A stretch of DNA of 10,275 nucleotides, taken from positions 1-10,275 of the forward strand of contig CALJTZ010000064.1 of NCBI GenBank assembly GCA_937975655.1, read 5' to 3'. Every line of letters begins with the position of its first letter. Within the stretch, counting starts at the first letter, position 1. The translations under genes were made by a program, and so were the position numbers. The DNA is from an uncultured Synechococcus sp. (lineage in GTDB: Bacteria > Cyanobacteriota > Cyanobacteriia > PCC-6307 > Cyanobiaceae). The notes beneath the pieces were generated by a model, which was given only the letters and a program-made list of their open reading frames with translations, searched no databases and had not been told where the DNA came from. Positions 1 through 6,422 of this stretch are shown here, piece by piece.

Positions 1-399
1 ACCACGCTCGGCCACGGTAATACCCAGCTTGTCCGGCTGGTTGTCGCTGACAAAAATATTCCGGACAACCTCACCCGACTTATCCGCCGATTCGATAAAG
101 AATATGCGGCGACCATCGGTCGATTCCCGGAAAACGCCAGGGCGTACCAGGCCGAGTTCATTCTGATCCGACACGTGCTGCCGATACTTGAGGCTTTCCC
201 CATGCGCCCAAGGCACAAGCTCCTGAGTCAGAGCGCCCACGACCAGCATAATCGGGATGGCAAACACCAGTACCGGCCGGATCCAGGCGCGCAAGGACAA
301 ACCGGCGGTGAACCAGACGGTCATTTCCGAATCCCGGTACCAGCGGGAGAGCGTCAGCAGAATCGCCATAAAACAAGCCAGCGACAGCAAAATCGGCAC
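1..399 (-). CDS. lptF: LptF fragment (LPS export permease), betaproteobacterial type, partial at both ends
   Basis: LptF is one of the two inner-membrane permease subunits of the LptB2FG transporter, which extracts lipopolysaccharide for delivery to the outer membrane. Reading leftwards in the same frame as pilC, codons from about 304 of the joint frame to the window edge give a hydrophobic stretch (PILLSLACFMAILLTL), then the family hallmark RWYRDSEMTVW, a second membrane segment (about joint residues 338-356), PWAHGES, and the start of the periplasmic domain with VRPGVFRES, RRIFFIES and VRNIFVS. This corresponds to roughly residues 60-185 of a ~360-residue protein. The N-terminus is missing because the frame runs back into pilC; the C-terminus lies beyond the left edge. 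Wording of the motifs is closest to betaproteobacterial LptF as I remember it, and the G+C is lower than in the rest of the window. LptG is less likely because of the YRDSEM motif. Confidence 0.85.
   Translation of the reverse strand, partial: MPILLSLACFMAILLTLSRWYRDSEMTVWFTAGLSLRAWIRPVLVFAIPIMLVVGALTQELVPWAHGESLKYRQHVSDQNELGLVRPGVFRESTDGRRIFFIESADKSGEVVRNIFVSDNQPDKLGITVAERG
378..398. other. Breakpoint between cyanobacterial pilC and betaproteobacterial lptF
   Basis: On the minus strand this stretch encodes PILLSL, a peptide that suits both proteins: PilC (AGVPILLSL) and LptF (LPILLSLACFMAIL). To the right everything reads as PilC, and to the left everything reads as LptF, in the same frame. 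The exact switch point cannot be fixed because the two parent sequences appear to agree here over as much as about 20 bases. Such short identity is what a de Bruijn graph assembler can join wrongly. There is no transposon end, target duplication or tRNA at the site. Confidence 0.8.
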
Positions 400-1290
400 C
401 CCGGCCCGGGTGAGGGAGCTGAAGGTGCGGCAGAACTGGGCGGTGGCGGTTTTTTGCAGCAGGTCCCCGAACAGGGGCAGCTTCAGCAGCAGGGCATCCA
501 CCTTGCGCCGTCCCACCGGGGTGGCGTAGTAGCGGCTGAACAGCCAGGCCCCCACCACGATCCCGCCGCCCAGCAGCACTGAAAACGAGGAGCGCAGCAC
601 CTTGCTCAGGTCCACCATCAACTGGGTGAACAGCGGCAGCTCGGCCCCCAGGTCTTCGAAGATGCCGGCAAAGGTGGGGATCAGGAAGATCGTCATCCCC
701 AGGAACACCAGCACGGCGATCACCAGCACCGCCACCGGGTAGCCCATGGCGCCCTTGATCTGGTTCTGCAGCTTGGCGTTGCCCTCCAGCAATTTCGCCA
801 GGCGCCGCAGGGTTTCATCCAGCACCCCGCCGGTTTCGCCCGCTTCCACCATGGCGATGGTGAGCCGGTCGAACACCTTGGGCCAGCGCCGCATGGCACC
901 ACCCAGGTTGCCCCCCTGGCTCACCTCTTGGCTCACGGCGGTGAGGGCCCGCTTGAACAGCGGCATGCGCTGCTGGCCGGCCATCAGATCCAGGCTGCGC
1001 ACGATCGGCACCCCGGCATCCACCAGCGCAGCCAGCTTGTTGGCGAACAGCGCCTTTTCGCGGATGCCGGGCTTGGCCTCCAGCAGGGCGCTGAGATCGC
1101 TGCTCAGCAGGTTGCCGCTGGGCTTGGCCTGAGGGCCGGGCAGGGTTTTCAGCTCGCCGGCCTGGAGGCCGGTGGGCACGATGCCCCGGCGGCGCAGGTC
1201 GCGCTTGGCGCTGGCCGCATCCGCCGCCTGCAGGCGCAGCTGGCGGGTCTGGCCAGCTCGGGTGGTGTAGGTGGCGGTGAAGAGGGGCAC
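379..1290 (-). CDS. pilC: Type IV pilus inner-membrane platform protein PilC (GspF family), 3' end missing
   Basis: PilC is the polytopic platform protein that sits under the growing pilus and contacts the PilB and PilT motors. From a GTG start the frame reads MPLFTATYTTRAG and then an N-terminal region rich in Arg and Ala. The first GspF domain spans about residues 76-200 (EKALFANKLAALVDAGVPI, VSQGGNLGGAM, VEAGETGGVLDETL). Membrane segments lie at about 183-206 and 236-251. The second GspF domain opens at about 280 (TATAQFCRTFSSLTRAGVPI). After residue ~304 the family sequence stops and LptF sequence continues in frame, so about 100 of the usual ~400 residues are absent, including the last membrane segment. 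The GTG directly follows the pilT stop (TGAGTG), indicating translational coupling. A true gene truncation is possible, but an assembly join is more likely. Confidence 0.92.
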
Positions 1291-2373
1291 TCAGCTCACC
1301 TTGCCCTCGAGCAGGCGGCCCAGTTCATCGGGCTTGCCGGCCTTGGCCATGGCCTCCTCGTGGCTCACGGCCCCCTGCAGCACCAGGTCGGCTAAGGCCT
1401 TTTCCAGGGTCTGCATGCCCATCTGGCCGCCCGTTTGGATCTGGGAGTAGAGCTGCGCCGTCTTGCCCTCGCGGATCAGGTTGGCGATGGCGGGCGTGTT
1501 GATCAGGATTTCCTGGGCCATCACCCGGCCGAACTGGCCCGGTGCCGGGTTGAGCCGTTTGCACAGGGTCTGGGAGAACACCCCCGCCAGGGAGCTGCTG
1601 AGCTGCACGCGGATCTGGGTCTGTTGATCGCCGGGGAACACATCCACCATGCGGTCCACCGTCTGGGAGGCGGAGCTGGTGTGCAGGGTGCCGAACACCA
1701 GGTGGCCCGTTTCAGCGGCGGTGATGGCCAGCTGGATCGTTTCCAGGTCGCGCATCTCCCCCACCAGGATCACGTCCGGGTCCTCCCGCAGGGCGGCCCG
1801 CAGGGCGGCGCTGAAGCTGCGGGTGTCATCCCCCAGCTGGCGCTGGTGGATCAGGCTCTGCTCGTTTTTGTAGGTGAACTCGATCGGGTCCTCGATGGTG
1901 AGGATGTGCTCCGCGCGGGTCTGGTTGATGTGGTTCAGCAGGGCCGCCAGGGTGGTGGTCTTGCCGGAGCCGGTGGGGCCGGTCACCAGGATCAGCCCCC
2001 GGGGCCGCCGGCTGGTTTCCTCCACCACCGCCGGCAGATTCAGGGCCTTGAGGCTGGGGATGGTGCTGCCCAGCGCCCGCAGACAGGCCGCATAGCTGCC
2101 CCGCTGCCGGTACACATTCACCCGGAAGCGCGACACCCCCTTGAGCCCATAGGCGCAATCGAGCTCCCAGGTTTGCTCCAGCTGCTTGCGCTGGGCGTTG
2201 TTGATCATCGAGAAGATCAACCGGTTGCACACGTCCTCACTCAGGGCCTGCTCCCGCATGGGCTTGAGTTGGCCGCTGAAGCGGCCGTAGGGGGGCTGGC
2301 CAGCGGCCAGGTGCAGGTCGCTGCCGCCGGCCTGCACCAGCTCCTCCATCAGCTCTTCAATCTGGAGGTCCAT
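1291..2373 (-). CDS. pilT: Type IV pilus retraction ATPase PilT
   Basis: PilT is a hexameric cytoplasmic ATPase that powers pilus disassembly, giving twitching motility and pulling in DNA during transformation. The 360-residue length is typical for the family. The N-terminal domain begins with GGSDLHLAAGQPP (16-28). The ATPase core shows Walker A GPTGSGKTT (132-140), the Asp box TIEDPIE (159-165), Walker B DVILVGEMRD (200-209) and the His box TGHLVFGTLHT (222-232). The C-terminal retraction motif, usually AIRNLIRE, appears as AIANLIRE (295-302). These features, and the lack of the PilB zinc cysteines and long N-terminal region, separate it from the extension ATPase. The ATG at 2373 puts the family N-terminus in the expected place; no strong ribosome-binding site is visible. 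The stop abuts the GTG of pilC, and pilB lies 74 bp upstream, so the three genes probably share a transcript. Confidence 0.97.
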   Translation of the reverse strand: MDLQIEELMEELVQAGGSDLHLAAGQPPYGRFSGQLKPMREQALSEDVCNRLIFSMINNAQRKQLEQTWELDCAYGLKGVSRFRVNVYRQRGSYAACLRALGSTIPSLKALNLPAVVEETSRRPRGLILVTGPTGSGKTTTLAALLNHINQTRAEHILTIEDPIEFTYKNEQSLIHQRQLGDDTRSFSAALRAALREDPDVILVGEMRDLETIQLAITAAETGHLVFGTLHTSSASQTVDRMVDVFPGDQQTQIRVQLSSSLAGVFSQTLCKRLNPAPGQFGRVMAQEILINTPAIANLIREGKTAQLYSQIQTGGQMGMQTLEKALADLVLQGAVSHEEAMAKAGKPDELGRLLEGKVS

Positions 2374-2420
2374 GGCGCTGCGCTGGCGGGCGATCCCTCA
2401 CTGCAGTCTGTGGAGCGCAG

Positions 2421-2440
2421 GGGGCCGCGGCAACGGCCCC
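2421..2440 (-). other. GC-rich hairpin between pilB and pilT
   Basis: A perfect 7-bp inverted repeat (GGGGCCG, 6-base loop, CGGCCCC) lies just after the pilB stop in the 74 bp pilB-pilT spacer. There is no T-run after it, so it is not a classical intrinsic terminator. It may be an RNA-processing or stability element that sets the relative levels of pilB and pilT, or it may be chance in GC-rich DNA. Confidence 0.35.
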
Positions 2441-2447
2441 GCCAGGC

Positions 2448-4295
2448 TCAGTGTTGGCCCCGCGGCGTGAGGCAGTAGGGGCACTCCAGCCATTCATCGC
2501 GCAGGCCGGCCCCGCAGCCCTGGCAACTGATGGTGTGGCGCGCCTTGGCCCGCCGTTCGGATTCCAGGCTCGAATCGGTGAGGATCATGCGTTCCACCTC
2601 CTCCAGGGAGGTGTGGCCCTGGCGCACCAGATCCAGGCTGTAGCCCAGCAGGGTTTTCATACCCGATTCAATCGCCAGCTTGCGGATCTGATCGGTGCTG
2701 GCCTGCTGGGCGATGGCGCTGGCGAGGGTCTCGTTGATGCGCAGCACCTCGTAGACGCCGATGCGGCCCTTGTAGCCGATGCCCTGGCAGTGGGGGCAGG
2801 CCTCCTCCTGGGCCGTGCGCTCGCGCTTGGCCCGGTAGAAGGTGATGCTCTGCTCGCTGGAGGCGAACAGACCGAAACGCCCGAGTTCCTGGGCGCTGGG
2901 GTGATAGGGCACCCGGCAGCTGGGGCACACCCGCCGCAGCAGCCGCTGGGACACGATCCCGATCAGGGAGGCGCTCACCATGAAGGCCTCCACCCCCATC
3001 TCCGCCAGGCGTGCAATGGCGGTGGGGGCGTCGTTGCAGTGCAGGGTGGTGAGCACTAGGTGGCCGGTGAGGGCGGCCTCAATGGCGGTCTTGGCGGTTT
3101 CTAGGTCGCGGGTTTCCCCCACCAGCAGCACGTCCGGGTCCTGGCGCATGAAGGCCCGCAGGGCCATGGCGAAGTCGTAGCCCTTTTCCCGGTTCACCTG
3201 GGTCTGGGCGATGCCCTTGAGCCCGTATTCGATCGGGTCTTCAACGGTGGAGATGTTGATGCCCGGGTCGTTGCGTTCCGCCAGCAGCGAGTAGAGCGTG
3301 GTGGATTTGCCGGAGCCGGTGGGGCCGGTCACCAGGATCATCCCGAAGGGCTTGGAGCCCATGTCCCGGATGCTGGCCAGGGCCACAGGGTCGGTGATCA
3401 GCTTGTCGAGCCCCAGCTGGGTGGCGCCGCTGTCCAGCAGCCGCATGCACACCTTTTCGCCGTAGCGGGTGGGCAGGGTGCTCACCCGCAGGTCGAAGGT
3501 CTTGCCCTGGTAGCGCCGGCGGATGCGGCCGTCCTGGGGCAGGCGCCGCTCGGCGATGTCCAGATCGGCCATCACCTTGAGCCGGGAGGTCACCGCCGGC
3601 GCAATGGAGCGGGGCAGCTTTTCCAGCTGTTCCAGCACCCCGTCCTGACGGAACCGCACCACCAGCCCGTCTTCCTGGGGTTCGATGTGGATGTCGCTGG
3701 CGCCCGTGCTGAGGGCCTGCACCAGCACCTTGTCCACCAGGCTCACGATCGGCGAGGCGTTGGCGCCCTCGCTGTTCTCCAGATCGAGATCGGAGGGCAC
3801 GGCCTCCGTGGCGGCCTCCCGCGCCTCACTCAGATCGATCTCCTGCAGCAGCGAGGCCCGCGGCTTGGGGGGCGCTGCCGGGGCCGGGTGCGGCGTAGGG
3901 GCCGCGATGGTGCCCTCGTTGCTGGGCTCCTGGCTGGGCTCCTCGCCTGGGGCTGCGTTCAGTGCGGTTTGGATGTCGGCCTGCAGGGCGAGCCGCAGGG
4001 CCACGGGCCTGTCGCCATCGGCCGCGGCCAGAGCCAGGAGTTGTTGGCGTTGCTCCGGCGCCCAGTGGGTGGGCACCGCCACCACCAGCTCCCGCGGCTC
4101 TTGCCGCACCGGTAGGCAGCCCAGTTCCTGGCAGCGCGCCCGCGACAGCGCCGGGCTCCAGCTCCAGCGCTCGGCCCCCGCCTGTTGCAGCTCCTCGGCG
4201 TCAAGCACCGGTTCCCCCAGCAGCAGTTCCACCTCCAGCCGTTGCTGGGTGGCAGAGGTGGCCGTGGGCACAGGCCGCGAGGGGGTCAGCGTCAT
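2448..4295 (-). CDS. pilB: Type IV pilus extension ATPase PilB (GspE family)
   Basis: PilB drives pilin polymerisation from the cytoplasmic face of the membrane, working with PilC and opposing PilT. The 615-residue protein has a divergent N-terminal domain (about 18-112, resembling the GspE/PilB N-terminal fold). A Pro/Ala/Glu-rich linker (about 114-147) follows. An N2 region covers about 180-300 (LVDKVLVQALSTGASDIHIE, RRLPQDGRI). The ATPase core has Walker A GPTGSGKST (324-332), the Asp box VEDPIEY (351-357), Walker B DPDVLLVGETRD (386-397) and the His box GHLVLTTLHCND (411-422). The PilB/GspE zinc motif is CPSC (457-460) with CPHC (500-503). A second Cys pair set, CQGC (591-594) and CPYC (605-608), closes the protein and looks like an extra zinc ribbon. 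The ATG at 4295 is the first good start; no strong Shine-Dalgarno is seen. It is first of the pil cluster and diverges from grpE. Confidence 0.97.
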   Translation of the reverse strand: MTLTPSRPVPTATSATQQRLEVELLLGEPVLDAEELQQAGAERWSWSPALSRARCQELGCLPVRQEPRELVVAVPTHWAPEQRQQLLALAAADGDRPVALRLALQADIQTALNAAPGEEPSQEPSNEGTIAAPTPHPAPAAPPKPRASLLQEIDLSEAREAATEAVPSDLDLENSEGANASPIVSLVDKVLVQALSTGASDIHIEPQEDGLVVRFRQDGVLEQLEKLPRSIAPAVTSRLKVMADLDIAERRLPQDGRIRRRYQGKTFDLRVSTLPTRYGEKVCMRLLDSGATQLGLDKLITDPVALASIRDMGSKPFGMILVTGPTGSGKSTTLYSLLAERNDPGINISTVEDPIEYGLKGIAQTQVNREKGYDFAMALRAFMRQDPDVLLVGETRDLETAKTAIEAALTGHLVLTTLHCNDAPTAIARLAEMGVEAFMVSASLIGIVSQRLLRRVCPSCRVPYHPSAQELGRFGLFASSEQSITFYRAKRERTAQEEACPHCQGIGYKGRIGVYEVLRINETLASAIAQQASTDQIRKLAIESGMKTLLGYSLDLVRQGHTSLEEVERMILTDSSLESERRAKARHTISCQGCGAGLRDEWLECPYCLTPRGQH

Positions 4296-4343
4296 GCCAG
4301 CGGCCCGAGCGGGAGGTGCGGGCTTCCGCCGCTTGTGGGGGGG

Positions 4344-4392
4344 TGCCCTTTCACATCAACATGTCTAGATCAGATCTCAGCTTTTGGTCAGC
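4344..4392 (+). promoter_or_regulatory. Putative promoter/operator region of the grpE operon, shared with divergent pilB
   Basis: The 97 bp between the pilB and grpE starts must carry signals for both directions. Its right half is distinctly AT-richer than the surrounding DNA. It contains a TTCACA hexamer (4350-4355) and an 11-bp dyad, AGATC-A-GATCT (4367-4377), next to TCTAGA (4364-4369). No well-matched -10 element at standard spacing is evident. I see no CIRCE element (the HrcA operator of many heat-shock genes). The placement as promoter is inferred from divergent gene layout, not from a consensus match. Confidence 0.35.
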
Positions 4393-5067
4393 ATGAGCGG
4401 CGACGCCACCCCGTTCCCCCAGGATCCCGCCGCGGCCATCGGTGCAGACAGCGTGGATGCCACCACGGCCGCTCCGGAGGAGAGCTCCCCGGCCAGCGAG
4501 GCCCCAGCTGAGGCCAGTGATCCCGCCGAGCGGGTGCGGCAACTGGAGGCCGAGCTGAGCAGCCTCCAGGCCGAGCACGAAACCGTGCGGGGCCAGTACA
4601 TGCGCATCGCCGCCGACTTCGACAACTTCCGCAAGCGCCAGAGCCGCGACCAGGACGACCTGCGGGTGCAGATCGCCTGCTCCACCCTCAGCGAGATCCT
4701 GCCGGTGGTGGACAACTTCGAGCGGGCGCGCCAGCAGCTCGATCCCCAGCACGAGGAGGCCCAGGCCCTGCACCGCAGCTACCAGGGCCTCTACAAGCAG
4801 CTGGTGGATGTGTTCAAGCAGCTGGGCGTGTCGCCGATGCGGGTGGAGGGTGAGCCCTTCGATCCCAACCTGCACGAGGCGGTGCTGCGCGAGCCCAGCG
4901 ACGACCATGTGGAGGACGTGGTGATTGCCGAGTTGCAGCGGGGCTATCACCTCAATGGCCGGGTGCTGCGCCATGCCCTGGTGAAGGTGTCCATGGGGCC
5001 TGGCCCCTCGGGCGCGGCGGCCGAGGGCCCCCAGGCCGGCGACGCGCCTGCCGAGCACGAGGCCTGA
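4393..5067 (+). CDS. grpE: Co-chaperone GrpE, nucleotide exchange factor for DnaK
   Basis: GrpE is a dimeric cytoplasmic protein that releases ADP from DnaK, resetting the Hsp70 folding cycle. From the ATG at 4393 the product has 224 residues. An acidic, low-complexity N-terminus (1-45) is followed by a heptad-like coiled coil (about 45-75, ERVRQLEAELSSLQAEHETV) and the core MRIAADFDNFRKRQ. Then come ILPVVDNFERA and the GrpE signature around GEPFDPNLHEAVL, EDVVIAELQRGYHLNGRVLRHALVKV. The C-terminal tail is acidic and Ala/Gly-rich. An in-frame TTG at 4384 would add only three residues (MVS) and is less likely than the ATG. No clear Shine-Dalgarno precedes either. dnaJ follows after 3 bp, so the two co-chaperones are probably co-translated. 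dnaK is not in this window. Confidence 0.97.
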   Translation: MSGDATPFPQDPAAAIGADSVDATTAAPEESSPASEAPAEASDPAERVRQLEAELSSLQAEHETVRGQYMRIAADFDNFRKRQSRDQDDLRVQIACSTLSEILPVVDNFERARQQLDPQHEEAQALHRSYQGLYKQLVDVFKQLGVSPMRVEGEPFDPNLHEAVLREPSDDHVEDVVIAELQRGYHLNGRVLRHALVKVSMGPGPSGAAAEGPQAGDAPAEHEA

Positions 5068-5070
5068 TCG

Positions 5071-6189
5071 ATGGCGGACTACTACGACTTGCTGGGGGTC
5101 AGCCGCGATGCTGACGCCGACACCCTCAAGCGGTCTTACCGCCGCCTGGCTCGCCAGTACCACCCCGATATCAACAAGGATCCCGGCGCCGAGGACAAGT
5201 TCAAGGAGATCGGCCGCGCCTATGAGGTGCTGAGCGATCCCCAGACCCGTGCCCGCTACGACCAGTTCGGCGAGGCGGGCCTGGGCGGCGGTGGCGGCAT
5301 GCCCGACATGGGTGACATGGGCGGGTTCGCTGACCTGTTCGAGACCTTCTTCAGCGGTTTTGGTGGCGCACCCCAGGGCGGGGGTCAGCGCCGCCGCGGG
5401 CCCCGTCAGGGCGACGACCTGCGGCTCGACCTCACCATCAGCTTCAGCGAGGCGATCTTCGGCCAGGAAAAGGAGGTGCAGGTGCGGCACCTGGAAACCT
5501 GCAGCACCTGCAGCGGTTCCGGAGCCAAGGCCGGCAGCGGCCCCACCACCTGCGGCACCTGCGGCGGCGCCGGTCAGGTGCGCCGCGCCACCCGCACGCC
5601 CTTCGGCAGCTTCACCCAGGTGGCGCCCTGCCCCACCTGCGAGGGTTCGGGCCAGGTGATCGCCGACCCCTGCAACGCCTGCGGGGGCCAGGGCCTGCAG
5701 CAGGTGCGCAAGAAGCTGCGCATCAACATTCCAGCTGGCGTGGATTCCGGCACCCGCCTGCGGGTGGCCAACGAGGGCAATGCCGGCCAGCGCGGGGGTC
5801 CCGCCGGCGATCTCTATGTGTTCCTCACGGTGCAGTCGCACCCCTCCCTGCGGCGCGATGGCATCAACATCCACTCGGAGGTAAGCGTGAACTACCTCCA
5901 GGCGATCCTGGGCGACACCATCGAGGTGGACACCGTGGATGGCCCCACGCCGCTGGAGATCCCGGCAGGCACCCAGCCGGGGGCGGTGCTCACCCTCAGC
6001 GGCAAGGGCGTGCCCAAGCTGGGCAATCCCGTGGCCCGCGGCAACCACCTGATCAACCTCAAGGTGCAGCTGCCCACCAAGCTCAACGGTGAGGAGCGGG
6101 AGTTGCTGGAGCAGCTGGCGGGTCATCACACCGCCAAGGGCCAGAAGCATCCCCACAAGAGTGGTCTGTTCGGCGGCCTGTTCGGGTGA
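5071..6189 (+). CDS. dnaJ: Chaperone protein DnaJ (type I Hsp40)
   Basis: DnaJ delivers unfolded clients to DnaK and stimulates its ATPase. All domains of a type I Hsp40 are present in 372 residues. The J domain (1-70) carries HPD at 31-33 and ends in ARYDQFGEAG. A Gly/Phe region (about 70-110) includes FADLFETFFSGFGG. Four zinc-binding repeats follow: CSTCSGSG (144-151), CGTCGGAG (161-168), CPTCEGSG (187-194) and CNACGGQG (201-208). The C-terminal substrate-binding domains (about 210-350) contain GDLYVFLTVQSHPSLRRDG and LSGKGVPKLG. The tail ends in a repeated GLFG motif, an unremarkable variation. The start at 5071 gives the canonical DYYDLLGV beginning. The stop overlaps the GTG start of the next gene by 4 bp (GTGA), indicating translational coupling. 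Confidence 0.98.
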   Translation: MADYYDLLGVSRDADADTLKRSYRRLARQYHPDINKDPGAEDKFKEIGRAYEVLSDPQTRARYDQFGEAGLGGGGGMPDMGDMGGFADLFETFFSGFGGAPQGGGQRRRGPRQGDDLRLDLTISFSEAIFGQEKEVQVRHLETCSTCSGSGAKAGSGPTTCGTCGGAGQVRRATRTPFGSFTQVAPCPTCEGSGQVIADPCNACGGQGLQQVRKKLRINIPAGVDSGTRLRVANEGNAGQRGGPAGDLYVFLTVQSHPSLRRDGINIHSEVSVNYLQAILGDTIEVDTVDGPTPLEIPAGTQPGAVLTLSGKGVPKLGNPVARGNHLINLKVQLPTKLNGEERELLEQLAGHHTAKGQKHPHKSGLFGGLFG

Positions 6190-6422
6190 ATGAGCCCGCG
6201 GCCCGCCTGGATCTGCGCGGCACCCCCTGCCCGCTGAATTTCATCCGCAGCAAGCTGGCCCTCGAATCCCTCGAGGCCGGTGCCTGGTTGCAGCTGGACC
6301 TGGATGCCGGGGAGCCGGAGCTGATGGTGGCCGAGGGGCTGCGGGGCGCCGGCCACCGGGTGGAGCTGGAGCGCCTCGCCGATGGCGCCGTGCGCCTGAT
6401 GGTCTGTTGCCATGGGGGCTGA
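6186..6422 (+). CDS. TusA-family sulfurtransferase-like protein
   Basis: A 78-residue single-domain protein of the TusA/SirA family, whose well-studied members carry sulfur as a persulfide on one cysteine for tRNA thiolation and other pathways. The diagnostic N-terminal block is LDLRGTPCPLNFIRSKLAL, with the presumed active Cys at residue 15. It is followed by the expected small alpha/beta fold (VAEGLRGAGHRVELERL) and a C-terminal CCHGG. The family motif is usually CPxP; here the second Pro is Asn (CPLN). I believe other picocyanobacterial copies share this change, which leaves the true sulfur chemistry uncertain. GTG start at 6186 overlaps the dnaJ stop by 4 bp; the stop overlaps rsgA by 11 bp. 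No recognised partner (for example TusBCD) is nearby, so I give no gene symbol. Confidence 0.85.
   Translation: MNEPAARLDLRGTPCPLNFIRSKLALESLEAGAWLQLDLDAGEPELMVAEGLRGAGHRVELERLADGAVRLMVCCHGG

Noticed and set aside
158..376. 72-codon open frame at the left edge, minus strand
   Set aside because: It is an out-of-frame reading of the LptF fragment; the LptF frame carries the family motifs.
1..1290. A genuine new fusion protein of PilC and LptF
   Set aside because: Both halves are truncated inside their folds, the switch falls in a short stretch compatible with both genes, and base composition changes at the same place; a chimera explains all three.
1435..2478. 347-codon open frame on the plus strand opposite pilT
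   Set aside because: It is the complement of a clear PilT, the product has no domain logic, and no promoter or ribosome-binding site is seen.
4296..4392. CIRCE (HrcA) operator upstream of grpE
   Set aside because: I looked for TTAGCACTC-N9-GAGTGCTAA or a near match in the spacer and found none.
4351..6156. 601-codon open frame on the minus strand opposite grpE and dnaJ
   Set aside because: It mirrors two certain genes in very GC-rich DNA, where antisense stop codons are rare. Its product is Gly/Ala/Leu/His-rich low-complexity sequence with no recognisable domain.
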